Part shown: positions 14,432 through 14,941 of the stretch, piece after piece | Layout of the letters: each line of letters begins with the position of its first letter | Numbering within the stretch: position 1 is the first letter of the stretch | Assembly (NCBI GenBank): GCA_031284185.1 | Contig: JAITAJ010000242.1 | Span: 1-14,941 of the forward strand | Length of the DNA stretch: 14,941 nucleotides | Direction of reading: 5' to 3' | Origin: Accumulibacter sp. | Lineage (GTDB): Bacteria; Pseudomonadota; Gammaproteobacteria; Burkholderiales; Rhodocyclaceae | Notes under the pieces: model-generated | Database searches by the model: none | Told to the model about the DNA's origin: nothing | Seen by the model: only the letters and a program-made list of their open reading frames with translations | Program-made: the position numbers and the translations under genes

Positions 14432-14451
14432 AAACCGAGCGCTCGGTTTTT
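14432..14451 (+). terminator. Perfect palindromic terminator after the queF / UPF0149 operon
   Basis: AAACCGAGC-GCTCGGTTT is an 18-bp perfect palindrome followed by two more T residues, 41 nt after the UPF0149 stop. In RNA the central GCGC would form the loop of a 7-bp stem with a U-rich tail, as in an intrinsic terminator. Each unit of the following array holds a degraded relative of it (AACCTGAGCGCTTGGTTTT), so the palindrome seems to be part of the repeat family. Confidence 0.65.
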
Positions 14452-14462
14452 CGTCTCTCGCT

Positions 14463-14941
14463 CGGCGCGAAGCGCCGCAAGCTGATCTGTCCTCTGTCCT
14501 CTCCAATCTCTGTCCTCTGAACCTGAGCGCTTGGTTTTCTGTCCTCTGAACGGCGCGAAGCGCCGCAAGCTGATCTGTCTTCTGTCCTCTCCAATCTCTG
14601 TCCTCTGAACCTGAGCGCTTGGGTTTCTGTCCTCTGGACGGCGCGAAGCGCCGCAAGCTGATCTGTCTTCTGTCCTCTCTAATCCCTGTCCTCTGAACCT
14701 GAGCGCTTGGTTTTCTGTCCTCTGAACGGCGCGAAGCGCCGCAAGCGGATCTGTCCTCTGTCCTCTCTAATCTCTGTCCTTTGAACCTGAGCGCTTGGTT
14801 TTCTGTCCTCTGAACGGCGCGAAGCGCCGCAAGCTGATCTGTCTTCTGTCCTCTCTAATCCCTGTTCTCTGAACCTGAGCGCTTGGTTTTCTGTCCGCTG
14901 GACGGCGCTAAGCGCCGCAAACTGATCTGTCCTCTGTCCTC
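14463..14941. repeat. Tandem array of an 88-bp non-coding unit (5 complete copies plus a partial, open at the window edge)
   Basis: Units begin at 14463, 14551, 14639, 14727, 14815 and 14903, each exactly 88 bp apart. Copies differ only by substitutions; I see no indels. Each unit starts with the hairpin CGGCGC-GAA-GCGCCG, then a polypyrimidine tract built from TCTGTCCTCT-like words, then TGAACCTGAGCGCTTGGTTTT, a weaker hairpin with a T tail, then another TCTGTCCTCT word. In the sixth copy the hairpin loop is TAA while the stem is unchanged. The length is not a multiple of three and there is no coding signal. The array continues past the window. Its role is unknown; terminator cluster, small-RNA source, protein-binding array and recombination-prone minisatellite are all possible. 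Confidence 0.95.

Noticed and set aside
13449..14656. Minus-strand reading frames through the repeats and the UPF0149/queF genes
   Set aside because: They arise because the repeat strand has few stop codons. The 88-bp period shifts frame each copy, and the remainder is antisense to real genes.
14463..14941. CRISPR array
   Set aside because: Adjacent copies are whole near-identical 88-bp units with no unique spacers, and there are no cas genes.

Overview
The window is about 15 kb of GC-rich (roughly 60-65 %) bacterial chromosome, densely packed with core housekeeping genes. Several features point to a betaproteobacterium: the infB-rbfA-truB cluster, a divergent smc-zipA-ligA-galU operon, a betaproteobacterial-looking LigA, a Pseudomonas-type methylthioinosine phosphorylase next to a hypoxanthine phosphoribosyltransferase, and a single-domain QueF. 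A Rhodocyclales-like member is my guess; the order is inference.

Layout. (1) Positions 1-1858, plus strand: the 3' end of infB, then rbfA, a small multidrug resistance (SMR) transporter, and truB. This is a translation/ribosome-maturation operon with a membrane exporter inserted in it. (2) 1859-2464, minus strand: a tRNA-Val(CAC) with a promoter and an intrinsic terminator, followed by a decayed P4-type integrase, the scar of a lost tRNA-targeted island. (3) 2682-3678, plus strand: a metallo-beta-lactamase-fold hydrolase (YcbL / glyoxalase-II-like) overlapping a DUF123 / GIY-YIG-like gene. (4) 3704-13214, minus strand: a seven-gene unit read smc, zipA, ligA, galU, hpt, mtnP, def. Junctions are 4-nt overlaps or very short gaps, with a longer overlap before def. 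It joins chromosome organisation, divisome anchoring, DNA ligation, UDP-glucose synthesis, purine/methylthioadenosine salvage and N-terminal protein processing. (5) 13336-14390, plus strand and divergent from smc: queF (queuosine pathway) and a UPF0149/YecA-like gene, with a good -10 box and a 15-bp palindrome in the promoter region. (6) 14391-14941: a non-coding tandem array of exact 88-bp units that runs off the end of the window. Before it lie an inverted copy of part of the unit and a perfect palindromic terminator.

Functional links. MtnP should release hypoxanthine from methylthioinosine, and Hpt should convert that hypoxanthine to IMP, so the two adjacent genes form a plausible salvage route. 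Smc, ZipA and LigA belong to chromosome replication, segregation and division. Most of the window is ordinary conserved chromosome. The parts that earlier annotation would probably miss are the 88-bp array with its inverted boundary, the integrase remnant at tRNA-Val, and the SMR gene inside the infB operon. I saw no convincing evidence for an entirely new multi-gene system.
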